58,924 bases of DNA from Nocardia abscessus NBRC 100374 (lineage in GTDB: Bacteria; Actinomycetota; Actinomycetes; Mycobacteriales; Mycobacteriaceae). A model generated the notes under the pieces. That model was not told the DNA's origin. It saw nothing but the letters and a program-made list of their open reading frames with translations, and did not search any database. Both the position numbers and the translations under genes were made by a program. Positions 1-8,861 of this stretch are shown here, piece by piece. The stretch lies in contig NZ_BAFP01000267.1 in NCBI RefSeq assembly GCF_000308455.1, forward strand, positions 1 to 58,924, in the 5' to 3' direction. How positions within the stretch are numbered: position 1 is the stretch's first letter; every line of letters starts with the position of its first letter.

Positions 1-752
1 GTCGCGCTGACGAACTGCATTGTCCACGACCGGCCCTTGTCCTCCGACGGGTCCTTCTTGTACAGGTAGGCCGTCGACACGATGAACAGAGGTAGCAGCG
101 TGGCGGTCGCGAGGATTGCCGTGCGAGCCCTGCGTGCGTAGCTGCCGTCGATGTGCTGGAACGCGTCGTAGACGACGCTGCGATGCTCGACTTCTTCCGC
201 ACCGTGCCAGCGGACCAGATCCAGCATGGTGGGGTGCATGCCCTGTTCTTCCAGGATGTCCGCGTTCAGCAGCCATTCGCCGATCACCGCGGTGAAATGC
301 TCCATGCCTGCGAAGAGCCCGAGCCGTTCCTTTACCCACTCCTCTCGGGGCCGGCCGGTGAGCCCGTGGTCACCGAGGATGCGATCGACCAGCCATGCGA
401 TCTTCGAGACGTAGGACTCGACATCCAGCCCGATCGACTGCAGATGCTGCCGAGCGCGCTCGTGACTGCCGGCATGCATGGATTCCTGACCGATGAAGCC
501 TTGCACCTCCTCCCGCAGGCGCTCGTCATCGATAAAGGGAAGGGCCTCTGCCAAGCACTGGGCCATAGCTCGCTCCCCCTCGGGCAGCACCAGATGCATC
601 ACGTTGACGATGTGGGTCGCGAGGGCTTCGCCGGGGATGTAATGCATCGGCACCGAGTCGAAGTCGAAGTGAACATCCCGAGCATTGATCGCGTGCGCTT
701 CGTCGCGGTAGGGGTGCCCCGTCGCACCGGCCTTCTGCGCTGTGTCAGCCAT
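1..752 (-). CDS. metal-dependent hydrolase, PF10118-type (partial at window edge)
   Basis: The minus-strand frame is open from the ATG at 752 to the window edge, giving 250 visible residues; the C-terminus lies outside. The protein looks like the ferritin-like 'metal-dependent hydrolase' family PF10118. Candidate diiron ligands sit in regularly spaced motifs: E60 in EGER, E90 and H93 in QESMH, E151-H152, and an EEVEH cluster at 186-190. A hydrophobic segment follows at about 212-230. Members are often paired with a divergent TetR gene, as here (start at 850, 97 bp away), which suggests control by that regulator. The substrate is unknown. Family assignment rests on motif recognition only. Confidence 0.8.
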   Translation of the reverse strand, partial: MADTAQKAGATGHPYRDEAHAINARDVHFDFDSVPMHYIPGEALATHIVNVMHLVLPEGERAMAQCLAEALPFIDDERLREEVQGFIGQESMHAGSHERARQHLQSIGLDVESYVSKIAWLVDRILGDHGLTGRPREEWVKERLGLFAGMEHFTAVIGEWLLNADILEEQGMHPTMLDLVRWHGAEEVEHRSVVYDAFQHIDGSYARRARTAILATATLLPLFIVSTAYLYKKDPSEDKGRSWTMQFVSA

Positions 753-775
753 GGAACGACCGTACACAACCACAA

Positions 776-799
776 ATTGCATTGCAATGTTGCAGCAAC
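776..799. promoter_or_regulatory. candidate TetR operator in divergent promoter
   Basis: The 97-bp gap between the hydrolase and TetR genes contains the perfect palindrome CATTGCAATG (780-789) followed directly by the inverted repeat TTGCAGCAA (790-798). A further TTGC half-site lies at 777-780. This is the only strong dyad in the gap, so it is the likely binding site of the neighbouring TetR protein. Confidence 0.5.
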
Positions 800-849
800 A
801 CCTCATGCGTATCTGTTGCAGAAGCTGGCGAAACTGCTAACGTTGAAGC

Positions 850-1464
850 GTGAAAGCCGCGTCCACCGCACCCACCAGTCCACAAGACTCCGGTGACAGC
901 ATCGAATCGCGCATCTTGGACGCGGCTTTGGTCCAGTTCGAGCGACTCGGTGTCAAGAAGACGACCATCGAGGACATCGCGCGCCAGGCGGGCGTCGACC
1001 GCGTCACCGTTTACCGGCGGGTCGGCTCACGCGACGACGTGGTGCAGGCTGTGGTGAGCCGAGAGGTCGGCGCGGTACTCGCCGAGGTAACGCAGCTCCC
1101 CGACCGACACGACAACATTGCCGATCTGGTCGCCGACATCTTCGTCACCGTTCTCACGCGATGGCGCAACCACCCCCTGGTCCACCGAATGTTGACGCTC
1201 GAACCCGAGCGCGTCATCACCAAGCTCACCACCGACGGCGCAACGACATTCGCGATGTCTGTGGCGACCACGACCGCTGCCCTCGCGCGCGCCGCCCAAC
1301 ATGGACTGTTACCGGAGACCTCGGACCTGATGGTGCGCGCGGAAGTCGTCTGCCGCATCGTCCACTCGCTCATCCTCGCCCCAGACGGCGGGACGCAGTT
1401 CGAATCCGATTCGGAAATGGCCGAATTCGCACGAAAGTATCTGCTGCCGATCATCGTCGACTGA
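850..1464 (+). CDS. TetR/AcrR-family transcriptional regulator
   Basis: The protein has 204 residues and starts at GTG 850. The N-terminal helix-turn-helix is clear: TTIEDIARQAGVDRVTVYRR at about residues 38-57, preceded by the first helix ILDAALVQFERLG. The C-terminal ligand domain is unremarkable. It is transcribed away from the metal-dependent hydrolase and probably represses both genes through the dyads at 776-799. No Shine-Dalgarno decides the start firmly. An in-frame alternative would remove only part of the disordered N-terminus. Confidence 0.85.
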   Translation: MKAASTAPTSPQDSGDSIESRILDAALVQFERLGVKKTTIEDIARQAGVDRVTVYRRVGSRDDVVQAVVSREVGAVLAEVTQLPDRHDNIADLVADIFVTVLTRWRNHPLVHRMLTLEPERVITKLTTDGATTFAMSVATTTAALARAAQHGLLPETSDLMVRAEVVCRIVHSLILAPDGGTQFESDSEMAEFARKYLLPIIVD

Positions 1465-1530
1465 AGCACGGGCTCCGCTCGGAACCCGGGGCCTCTGCCG
1501 GTCGGATCGCCTGCCCTTGAACCGAAAGCA

Positions 1531-4500
1531 CTATCGTCCAGATCGGACTCGGGAACTCTCCTGTTCGGTTTCCTTCACGATCCAAGCGGCGATTTGTGCG
1601 CGTGAGGTGAATCCGAGTTTGGTCAAGATGTGTTCGACGTGGCCTTGCGCGGTGCGTTGCGAGATCACCAGTTCGGCGGCGATCTGCTTGTTGCTGAGTC
1701 CTCGCGCGACAAGCTCGGCGACCTGCCGCTCCCGCTTGGTCAACTTCGCGGACTTGCCCGACGCGGGCGCCTTGCCGGGGAGCCGTTCCCCGAGCGCGTA
1801 CGCTACAGCAGCGTCCATGCCCATCCCCTGGCCTTGCCGGAAGGCAGCGCCGAATCCGCGAGCGCCGAGGGCACGGCGCGTCCTTCGCTCACTTTCTTCG
1901 TGAAAACGCGACATACTCCGCAAAACGGCCCGGACGCTGCTGCCGGCCAGCCAGTTGCCCTGCACGGTTCCCATCAGAACAGCCGCGCGCTCGGCGTCGC
2001 CGCGCTCGGCGACAGTCCACGCCAGAGCCTCAAGGCCGAACGCGGCGAGCACCGGGCTGTTCGGTCGCCGGTTGACGCGCAATGCCTCCTCGAGCAACTG
2101 TTGGGCACGGTCCCGCTCGCCTCGCTGCCAGGCGGCAACGCCCAAGCCGCGCAGCGCCGTCGAACGATAGAGCAATTCGCCCTGCGCTTCGGTGATGGCG
2201 AGTACCCGGCGGTAGTGCTCGCTCGCTCGTGCCACGTCGCCGCGCAGTTCGTATGACAAACGAGGATGGCCAGAGCGCTGACGTAGAGCTCTCCCGCCTG
2301 GTTCGAACCGAGCATCTCGACGGCTCGTTCGAGGGAGGTGGATGCTTCGGCAGCCTCGCCGCGAGCGAGGGCGACTACGCCGGCGGCGTAGGCGAGCTGT
2401 CCCCTGGATGGCGGGATCGGAAGTGTGCGCGGCGAGCACTCGTCCCTCCTCCAGGAAGGCGGCGGCAGCCTGGAAATTCCCCTGAGGCGCGGCAACCTCA
2501 CAAGCGGCGCGCAGCGCGCTGATGCGCTCGGGTATCGATTGCGCGCATGGGTGGGCGAGAACACGATCGAGCCATAACCGGCCTTCCCCGTACAGGCCGC
2601 GAAAGCTCCAGAACTCGTGCAATGCGGCGGCAATGCGCAACCCTGCTTCTGCCGCCGCCCGAGTGTTCTCGGACAAGTAGGACTCGAGCGCTTCGCGCAG
2701 GTTGGGTTGCTCCCGTTCGAGCCGGACGATCCAGTCGGGCTGCCGAGGGCTGATCCACCCGGCTTCGGCATCCAGCGCCAACTGCTGGTACCAGGCGCGG
2801 TGACGTCGGCGCAGGTCGGTGTCCTCGCCCGACTCACGCAGCTTTTCCCGACCGTAATCGTGGACTGTCTCGAGCATCCAGAAACGCACGACGGTATGCG
2901 ATACCTCCCGCATCACGATCGACTTGTCGACCAGAGAGGACAGCACGTCGAGCAGACTGTGCTCGACAGCGTCGAGTTCCGAGCCGCCGGAGCGGTCGGT
3001 GCCGCATATCTGTTCGGCGGCGTCGAGTTCGAAGCTGCCTGCGAACACCGACAGCCGGGCCCATAGCCGCTGTTCGGCCGGGGTACACAATCCGTAGCTC
3101 CAGTCGATACACCACCGCAGCGTCTGTTGACGTGTCGGCGCTGTTCGACTACCACGGGTGAGCAGCGTGTACCGATCGGTGAGCCGCGCCAGGATCTGCT
3201 CCGGTGACATCGTGCGCATCCGAGCTGCGGCCAACTCGATCGCCAGCGGCAAACCATCCAGCTCGGCACAGATCCGGGTCACAGCGGCCTTGTTGTCCTC
3301 GTCGAGTTCGAAGCCCGGCACCGCCGCTGCGGCGCGGTCGGCGAACAAGGTCACCGCGTCGTAGCGGGGAATCCCACCCAGCGTCAGCTCCCGCTCGGGG
3401 TCGGGGACCGTCAGCGGCGACACTCGCAGCACCGCTTCCCCCGCGATGTCCAACGGTTCACGACTGGTGGTCAGCACACGCACCTGCGGGCAGGTCCGCA
3501 GCAGCGTCTCGACCAGCTTCGCCACGGACTCCACCACCTGCTCGCAATTGTCGAGCACGAGCAGTGTTCTTCGCGAGCGCAGAAATTGGGCCAGAATCAA
3601 CGGACTGGCGGCCACGTCCCGCATACCGAGGGTGGCCGCTACGACATCGACCAGCAACGCCGGGTCGAACACATCCGCCAGCTCGACCAACCACACGCCG
3701 TCGGGGAAATCGCGCCGCGCATGCGAAGCTGCCCGCAGCGCCAGGCGCGTCTTTCCCACACCCCCGATCCCGGTCAGAGTGACCAGCCGCGACGCAACCA
3801 GCGAACTCTTCACTTCGGACAACTCGGTGCGCCGACCCACAAAACTGGTCAGCTCGAGCGGCAGATTACCTGCACTGTCAGCACTACTCACCACTGGCGA
3901 GCGCGGTTTCCGCGAGGGTGGCTCCTGGTCTGGACGGTGGTGAATCGGTTCACCCAGCAACGCCATCTCACCCACCGGAAACCCGAGGCGGCGCCGGACC
4001 TGCCGAAGACTCTCACCCAGAGCCGCAGCCGAGGGTCGCTCATGGCGATCGCGGCTCATCGCGGCTTCCACCGCAGCCGACACATCGTCCGCGACGCCGT
4101 TCTCGCGCAGGTCCGGCATCGGACGGGTGGTGATCCGCAAAAACTGCGTCACCACGTTCTCCCCGCTTCGACGTTCGAATGCGGCATGCCCGGTGAGCGC
4201 GCAGAACAGTGTGGCGCCGAGCCCGTACACATCCGCGGCCGGAGTCGGCGCCTCTCCTTCGAGCACCTCCGGGGCGGTGAACGCCGGCGACCCGGTCAAC
4301 GTCCCCGCCGCGGTCTGAAATCCACCGGCGATGTGCGCGATACCGAAATCGGTCAACGCCGGCTCGCCGTACTCGGTGAGTAGGACGTTGCCCGGTTTCA
4401 CGTCCCGATGCACGATACCCAGCCGGTGCGCGCCGGCGAGCGCACCGGCGATCTTCACCCCGAGCCCCACAACGTTCTCCGCCGCGAGCGGACCATTCTT

Positions 4501-4848
4501 TCGGATCCACGCGTCGAGGGAACCCAGCGGGTAATAGGGCATCACCAGATAGGGCCACCCGCTTTCGGTAGCACCCGCCTCCAGCACCGTGACGACGTTC
4601 GGGTATCCGGTCAACCGCCCCATCGCACGCTGCTCTCGAAGAAACCGCTCCTGATTACCGGCATCCAACTCCGCGGTCAGCACCTTCACCGCCACCGTCC
4701 GGTCCAACCCCGGCTGCCAGCAGCGATACACCACACTGAAACCACCGCGCCCGATCTCCACCGCGTCCTCGAAACCGGCCACGGCCAGCTCCGCCGTGAG
4801 CGGCGTCAACACCTCACGGCGAGTGCGCAGCGGATCGTCGTCGGTCAT
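1531..4848 (-). CDS. serine/threonine kinase - NB-ARC ATPase - LuxR regulator (contains a local frame excursion)
   Basis: This 1105-codon gene starts at ATG 4848, preferred over an upstream TTG at 4866. Order of domains: a Hanks-type kinase at about 26-290 (glycine loop GRGGFSVVY, Lys55, HRDVKPGN with Asp149, DFG 167-169, APE); an NB-ARC ATPase (Walker A GIGGVGKT, Walker B LLVLDNCE, GLPLAIE); a helical repeat region; and a C-terminal LuxR helix-turn-helix (LTKRERQVAELVARGLSNKQ). It resembles PknK-type signalling regulators and is probably a cytosolic, ATP-dependent transcription factor. Between about 2255 and 2404 the main frame reads as an arginine-rich stretch. The +1 frame there gives proper helical-repeat sequence (QLAYAAGVVALARGEAAEAS onward), so two compensating single-base indels are present. 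Confidence 0.85.
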   Translation of the reverse strand: MTDDDPLRTRREVLTPLTAELAVAGFEDAVEIGRGGFSVVYRCWQPGLDRTVAVKVLTAELDAGNQERFLREQRAMGRLTGYPNVVTVLEAGATESGWPYLVMPYYPLGSLDAWIRKNGPLAAENVVGLGVKIAGALAGAHRLGIVHRDVKPGNVLLTEYGEPALTDFGIAHIAGGFQTAAGTLTGSPAFTAPEVLEGEAPTPAADVYGLGATLFCALTGHAAFERRSGENVVTQFLRITTRPMPDLRENGVADDVSAAVEAAMSRDRHERPSAAALGESLRQVRRRLGFPVGEMALLGEPIHHRPDQEPPSRKPRSPVVSSADSAGNLPLELTSFVGRRTELSEVKSSLVASRLVTLTGIGGVGKTRLALRAASHARRDFPDGVWLVELADVFDPALLVDVVAATLGMRDVAASPLILAQFLRSRRTLLVLDNCEQVVESVAKLVETLLRTCPQVRVLTTSREPLDIAGEAVLRVSPLTVPDPERELTLGGIPRYDAVTLFADRAAAAVPGFELDEDNKAAVTRICAELDGLPLAIELAAARMRTMSPEQILARLTDRYTLLTRGSRTAPTRQQTLRWCIDWSYGLCTPAEQRLWARLSVFAGSFELDAAEQICGTDRSGGSELDAVEHSLLDVLSSLVDKSIVMREVSHTVVRFWMLETVHDYGREKLRESGEDTDLRRRHRAWYQQLALDAEAGWISPRQPDWIVRLEREQPNLREALESYLSENTRAAAEAGLRIAAALHEFWSFRGLYGEGRLWLDRVLAHPCAQSIPERISALRAACEVAAPQGNFQAAAAFLEEGRVLAAHTSDPAIQGTARLRRRRSRPRSRRGCRSIHLPRTSRRDARFEPGGRALRQRSGHPRLSYELRGDVARASEHYRRVLAITEAQGELLYRSTALRGLGVAAWQRGERDRAQQLLEEALRVNRRPNSPVLAAFGLEALAWTVAERGDAERAAVLMGTVQGNWLAGSSVRAVLRSMSRFHEESERRTRRALGARGFGAAFRQGQGMGMDAAVAYALGERLPGKAPASGKSAKLTKRERQVAELVARGLSNKQIAAELVISQRTAQGHVEHILTKLGFTSRAQIAAWIVKETEQESSRVRSGR
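2255..2404 (-). other. out-of-frame segment bounded by two compensating indels
   Basis: Inside the kinase/NB-ARC gene the frame leaves the conserved helical-repeat sequence at the G4 run (2401-2404, minus strand) and returns near the TTT at 2258-2260. About 50 codons are read in the wrong frame (TARLRRRRSRPRS and onward). The alternative frame continues the repeat smoothly on both sides, ending ...YVSALAILV and rejoining at YELRGDVARASEHY. The simplest reading is one extra G and one missing base. Confidence 0.8.
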
Positions 4849-5189
4849 CGGCCGACAACAATCCAACCAGTCTGTCTGCGGTTACCAGGCAACATGCGCT
4901 GACCTTTCGCCACTGCTCAGCGTATATCGCCGTATCGGTCGCCATAGAGCGGAGCGCAGCGCTCTCGACTGCGTCGCCTCCTGTACACCGTCTGTCGACA
5001 TACTCGGTGTCGCGCGCCGGGACGCGGTGCGTGCCTCGGGTAGCTCGGCGCTGCGATCGCTCGTGGTCACGACGTCACCCCCACTCGGAGACCAGCACCA
5101 GGCGGGCGGACAGTGACCCTCGCGCATCAGAGAACCATACGATCGAACAGTCGAATCGAATCCTGATCCGAAAGGCCGGGTGGGGCGTG
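4849..5189. promoter_or_regulatory. divergent intergenic region, kinase gene / methyltransferase
   Basis: These 341 bp separate the start codons of two divergent genes and must hold both promoters. I saw no convincing dyad, terminator or small gene in it. Confidence 0.4.
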
Positions 5190-6020
5190 GTGAGTGAGTC
5201 GCGGGCAGAGCTGTTCGACGATAAGTTCGGCGAGTTCCAGCGGTGGCAAGCGAGTCCATGGGGGCGGCTACGGTACACCACCGCGGCAGCGAACCTGACC
5301 GCTCATCTGCCGGCCGGTCCGTTGGAGATCCTGGACGTGGGCGGCGGCAACGGACTCGACGCGCTCGAACTTGCCGCAAAGGGCCACCACGTCACGATCG
5401 CCGACATTTCCGAGCAGTCCCTTGCCGAGGCGCGCACCGCGGCCGCGCAACGCGGCCTCGCTGATCGTGTCACCACCCGGCATGCCGGCTTGGACACCAT
5501 CGGTGACGAGTTCGGTCCGCACCGCTTCGACGTTCTACTGTGCCACAACGTGATCCAGTACCTGCCCGCTGCGGGTGGGGTGATCGCAGCACTCGCGGTG
5601 CCACTGCGGGTGAGCGGACTGATGTCGGTGATCGCGCCGAACGCCGACGCCGATCCGCTGCTCACCGCGGTGCGAAGCCTGGACCTGGACGGGGCGTTGC
5701 GGATGCTGGACGCTCCCACCCGCTACAGCGTCGCCTACGAAGCAGAAACCCGCGCCTGCTATCCCGACCGCGTCAAAGCCGACTTGGGGGCCGCCGGATT
5801 CGAAGTCATCGCTCATCGCGGCATACGCAATGTCTGCGACTACATCGTCGATGACGAACGCAAGTCCGACCCCGACTTCTACCACAAGCTCGAACGCCTC
5901 GAACTCGCGCTGGCCGACCGCTCCCCCTATATCCATATGGCCCGGTTTTTCCACCTCATCGCCAAGCTTCAGTCTCCGGAGACGGTTCCTGATACGGATT
6001 TCGGACAGCCGACCCGATAG
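5190..6020 (+). CDS. class I SAM-dependent methyltransferase
   Basis: The protein has 276 residues from GTG 5190 (GTG 5187 is also possible); the frame is open further upstream but that stretch lacks family sequence. Rossmann motif I is ILDVGGGNGLDALELA at about 49-64, motif II has the acidic VTIADIS, and a further core motif is FDVLLCHNVIQYL. It most resembles small SmtA/UbiE-like methyltransferases with a C-terminal helical cap. The substrate cannot be inferred. It stands alone between the kinase gene and a lipase-like gene; a possible 58-codon ORF follows 2 bp after its stop. Confidence 0.8.
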   Translation: MSESRAELFDDKFGEFQRWQASPWGRLRYTTAAANLTAHLPAGPLEILDVGGGNGLDALELAAKGHHVTIADISEQSLAEARTAAAQRGLADRVTTRHAGLDTIGDEFGPHRFDVLLCHNVIQYLPAAGGVIAALAVPLRVSGLMSVIAPNADADPLLTAVRSLDLDGALRMLDAPTRYSVAYEAETRACYPDRVKADLGAAGFEVIAHRGIRNVCDYIVDDERKSDPDFYHKLERLELALADRSPYIHMARFFHLIAKLQSPETVPDTDFGQPTR

Positions 6021-6022
6021 CG

Positions 6023-6199
6023 ATGTCTGCCGTTGCAGAAGTCCATCGACAAACTCGCCACGATGCTGAAGGACTCGTGCTCGATCGCTGCGCAACGGCC
6101 GTGAGGCGCCATCCGGCAGTCAGCTGGCTCGAGCCGGTCCAGGTGCCGCACTGGTGCCGCCTGCACGGCGATGACGGGCGGCTCGACCCCAACAACTGA
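6023..6199 (+). CDS. possible small ORF, 58 aa, unknown function
   Basis: An ATG at 6023, 2 bp after the methyltransferase stop, opens 58 codons ending TGA at 6197-6199. The peptide begins MSAVAEVHRQTRHDAEGL and contains PHWCRLHGDDGR near its end. No family is recognised and no clear ribosome-binding site is seen, although coupling to the upstream stop is possible. Codon use is compatible with a real gene or with the tail of a decayed one. Confidence 0.25.
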   Translation: MSAVAEVHRQTRHDAEGLVLDRCATAVRRHPAVSWLEPVQVPHWCRLHGDDGRLDPNN

Positions 6200-6555
6200 G
6201 CACATGGCATCGCGGCGTCGATCGATCATCCCCGCGCGTGCGGGAGCACCCGCGTGCCCGCCTATAAGTTGACATCCATGTGGCCGTGGTACACCCACGC
6301 GTTTCGAGTAGCCGACTACTCATGCTGAAGCGCGGTGAAGGGCGCAGTATTCGAGTCGTGCCCACAAATCGATCGAACAGTCCGTACGCAGCAAGGTGCT
6401 GATCGATCAGCCAGGGCTTGGCAACCGCGCGCGAACTACTGCTGACATCGCCGACCTCTCCAGGCCGTCGTCCAACGTGTGCAGTTCTATCAAGTGATTG
6501 CTTCTTCTATATGCCGCCGCGCACATGCGTCGCGCATCCAGGTAGGTGAGACAAA
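6200..6555. other. intergenic region, nothing recognised
   Basis: These 356 bp precede the PGAP1-like hydrolase. The last part (about 6480-6545) is AT-richer and is the probable promoter. No dyad, RNA or coding remnant could be supported. Confidence 0.3.
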
Positions 6556-8271
6556 ATGAAGCATCTTCCCATTATCTATATCCGCGGGTATGCCGGTGCC
6601 ACGAGTGGAATCGACAGCCAAGTCGACGATCCTTTCTACGGGTTCAACGAAGGCGCTACTCATATTCGGGTCGGAGGCGATGGCGACCCGATGTTCTATC
6701 AGTTCGAGGGTCCGATGCTTCGGCTGATGATCGACGAGGGATACAAATTACTCGTCCAAGGTGACCAACACGCCTACCTGGAGAACGCGGAGGACGACGA
6801 GCTCGACGCGGCATCGATCTGGGTGTACCGATTTTACGACCAGGCTGCGACGACCTTCGCGGCCCCGCGGCGGCAAAATACCTGGCAGCGACTTCAGCGG
6901 CGTTTCCGCGCCGATGGCTTCGATCTCGAAGAGGCTGCCGAAGGACTTTATGATCTGATTGAACTCGTCTTACGTAAGACTCGATCGCCCGCAGGGGCGG
7001 CGAAGTCCAAGAAGGTGATTTTGGTTGCGCACTCCATGGGGGGATTGGTCGCTCGCTGCATGATGCAAAAAATCTGCCGGACGCCCGATACGAGGAACGG
7101 CCCTGACCGCCAGAAGTCGCGACGGAAAGCAAAGGAGATAGTCGACAAGTTCTTCACGTACGGGACCCCACACGGCGGCATCGTCTTTCAGAGCAACGTG
7201 TTGAACTGGTTCGAGGAAGTGGTCGGTCCAGCAGGCTCGGACATCTTCGCTCCGGAGAAGATGTACGGATACCTAACTCCTGAAGCCAGCTTCGGTGATA
7301 CGCCGCCGGAGGACGAGGAATGGGATCCACGGGCACTTCCAGAAAGTATCCTCGACGTGGATGATGTCTTCTGCCTCGTCGGTACAGACCCCCAAGATTA
7401 TGGCCCCTCGAAAATTGTTGTCGGACCCAAGAGTGACGGTCTGGTATGCATCGAAAATGCCTACGTTCGCGGGGCGCACCGGGCGTTTGTGCACAAGTCG
7501 CACTCTGGCCGGTACGGCGAGGTGAACTCCGAGGAGGGCTACCAAAATTTGCGACGGTTCCTCTTCGCAAGATGGAAGGTCCGAGTCGACTTCACGGGGT
7601 TGTCGACATACCCGGTCCATATGGACGAACTACCGGCGGAGGAACAATGGCCCATCTGGCAGGCCGACGTACGGCTGTCCGTCCGCGGTCTTCCCGTAGT
7701 CATCAGCGAGCAACGAATAGACCAATACTGCCCCATTCAACTCAATGAAGAGTTGAGGCGGAATCGAGCCGACAACCTCGACACGCCCGACCGCCCGGTG
7801 CCGCTTCTGACCACCTTTCTGTTCGACCCCGCCGACCTACATTCACCCCGCGACAAGAAAGCCGCAGAACAGCACAGTGGTAGAGCGAGATACAGCATCA
7901 CTCTGCGCGTAGGAAAGTTGGTCGAGCGTGAACGCGGTTTCGATTTCGCGGACCACATGGAGCAGGTTTTCGATTGGGCTGACTCATTGATCGTAGACGT
8001 CGGCCAAGATTCCGGAGAAGGGTTGCAGGCATGGATGGGATGGAACACTGAAATCAACGGGGCGATCGACGAGTTCGACCCCATTACAAAATTCCCGATC
8101 CAGCCCACCTCGATCGATGGCGGGCAATGGAAATGTCAGGTAGCACTACCGGATGCTGCGCGTGCACTGCCGATCTTCGGTGATGCGGCAGCGCTCGACA
8201 TAACGATTACGGACCGGAGGTTTGCCGTGCCGAGCAAAGCAGACCGGACTGATATCGCAGTACCGGCTTGA
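6556..8271 (+). CDS. PGAP1-like alpha/beta serine hydrolase with C-terminal extension
   Basis: The 571-residue protein starts at ATG 6556 after an AGGTAGGTGAG-type ribosome-binding site. It opens with the lipase-type strand PIIYIRGYAG (residues 5-14), carries the nucleophile elbow VAHSMGG at about 156-162, and shows a further conserved block FFTYGTPHGG at about 200. An acidic/His pair later (for example KSDGLV and FVHKSHSG) may complete the triad. Residues after about 340 form a separate, probably beta-rich domain of unknown role. No signal peptide is seen, so it is likely cytosolic. Codon use is noticeably less GC-biased than that of neighbours (many AAA, AAT, TTT codons), and it has no operon partners, which suggests transfer. 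Substrate unknown. Confidence 0.7.
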   Translation: MKHLPIIYIRGYAGATSGIDSQVDDPFYGFNEGATHIRVGGDGDPMFYQFEGPMLRLMIDEGYKLLVQGDQHAYLENAEDDELDAASIWVYRFYDQAATTFAAPRRQNTWQRLQRRFRADGFDLEEAAEGLYDLIELVLRKTRSPAGAAKSKKVILVAHSMGGLVARCMMQKICRTPDTRNGPDRQKSRRKAKEIVDKFFTYGTPHGGIVFQSNVLNWFEEVVGPAGSDIFAPEKMYGYLTPEASFGDTPPEDEEWDPRALPESILDVDDVFCLVGTDPQDYGPSKIVVGPKSDGLVCIENAYVRGAHRAFVHKSHSGRYGEVNSEEGYQNLRRFLFARWKVRVDFTGLSTYPVHMDELPAEEQWPIWQADVRLSVRGLPVVISEQRIDQYCPIQLNEELRRNRADNLDTPDRPVPLLTTFLFDPADLHSPRDKKAAEQHSGRARYSITLRVGKLVERERGFDFADHMEQVFDWADSLIVDVGQDSGEGLQAWMGWNTEINGAIDEFDPITKFPIQPTSIDGGQWKCQVALPDAARALPIFGDAAALDITITDRRFAVPSKADRTDIAVPA

Positions 8272-8326
8272 AGCAGCGACGGGAGAATTTCGCGCCCGAA
8301 CGAACTCAGTGCCTGATGACGCCGGT

Positions 8327-8824
8327 CTACCGCTTTTTGGACACGTGCATGGTGATCCGCGCAGTGACGAAGGCGTTGCCGTCGGCGTCGAGGACGTCGA
8401 CCGGGACTACGAGTTCGGTGGGTTCGTCGCTGAACTCGGGAATGGGGTCGAGGCGGGCGACGGCGGTCACGGCGGTGGTCGCCTTGGATTTGTATTCCAC
8501 GCTCATGCCGACCGGGATCCACCGGTGGGTCGCGGGGATCGTGGCGTCTGTCATCATGCCGCCGGCGAGTTCGGCCATGTTGCACGAGGCGATGGCATGA
8601 AAGGTGCCGAGGTGGTTGCGGACGCTGCGACGGTTGGGGGCACTGACCCGGCACAGTCCGGGCCGCAGCTCGAGCAGAAGGGGGTGCACGCTGCGGAAGT
8701 AGGGGGCTTTCCAGCACAGCGCCTGGGTGAACAGCCAGTTGCCGAAGGGCAAGTGTTGCAGCGTGTTCCAGAGGGCGAGGTTGGTGCTGCCCGGCCGGGT
8801 CGTTGTGGTACTGGTGGTGGTCAT
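8327..8824 (-). CDS. DUF4442 / hotdog-fold thioesterase-like protein
   Basis: The 165-residue protein begins with a Thr-rich MTTTSTTTTRPG. Its body fits the DUF4442 hotdog group: GTFHAIASCNMAELAGGMM at about 72-90 is the typical helix after the active-site region, followed by beta strands (WIPVGMSVEYKSKATTAVTA). Such proteins are acyl-CoA thioesterase relatives, and thioesterase activity is inferred only. It is the last gene of a TetR / enoyl-CoA hydratase / DUF4442 operon, 37 bp after the hydratase, supporting a role in acyl-CoA turnover. Confidence 0.75.
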   Translation of the reverse strand: MTTTSTTTTRPGSTNLALWNTLQHLPFGNWLFTQALCWKAPYFRSVHPLLLELRPGLCRVSAPNRRSVRNHLGTFHAIASCNMAELAGGMMTDATIPATHRWIPVGMSVEYKSKATTAVTAVARLDPIPEFSDEPTELVVPVDVLDADGNAFVTARITMHVSKKR

Positions 8825-8861
8825 CGACCGTCGTCCTTCGAATGTGATCGGTCCGGGTGGG

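Noticed and set aside
153..896. Long plus-strand open frame of 247 codons
   Set aside because: It is antisense to the metal-dependent hydrolase (1-752), whose frame has clear motifs and runs to the window edge; the plus-strand peptide has no family pattern.
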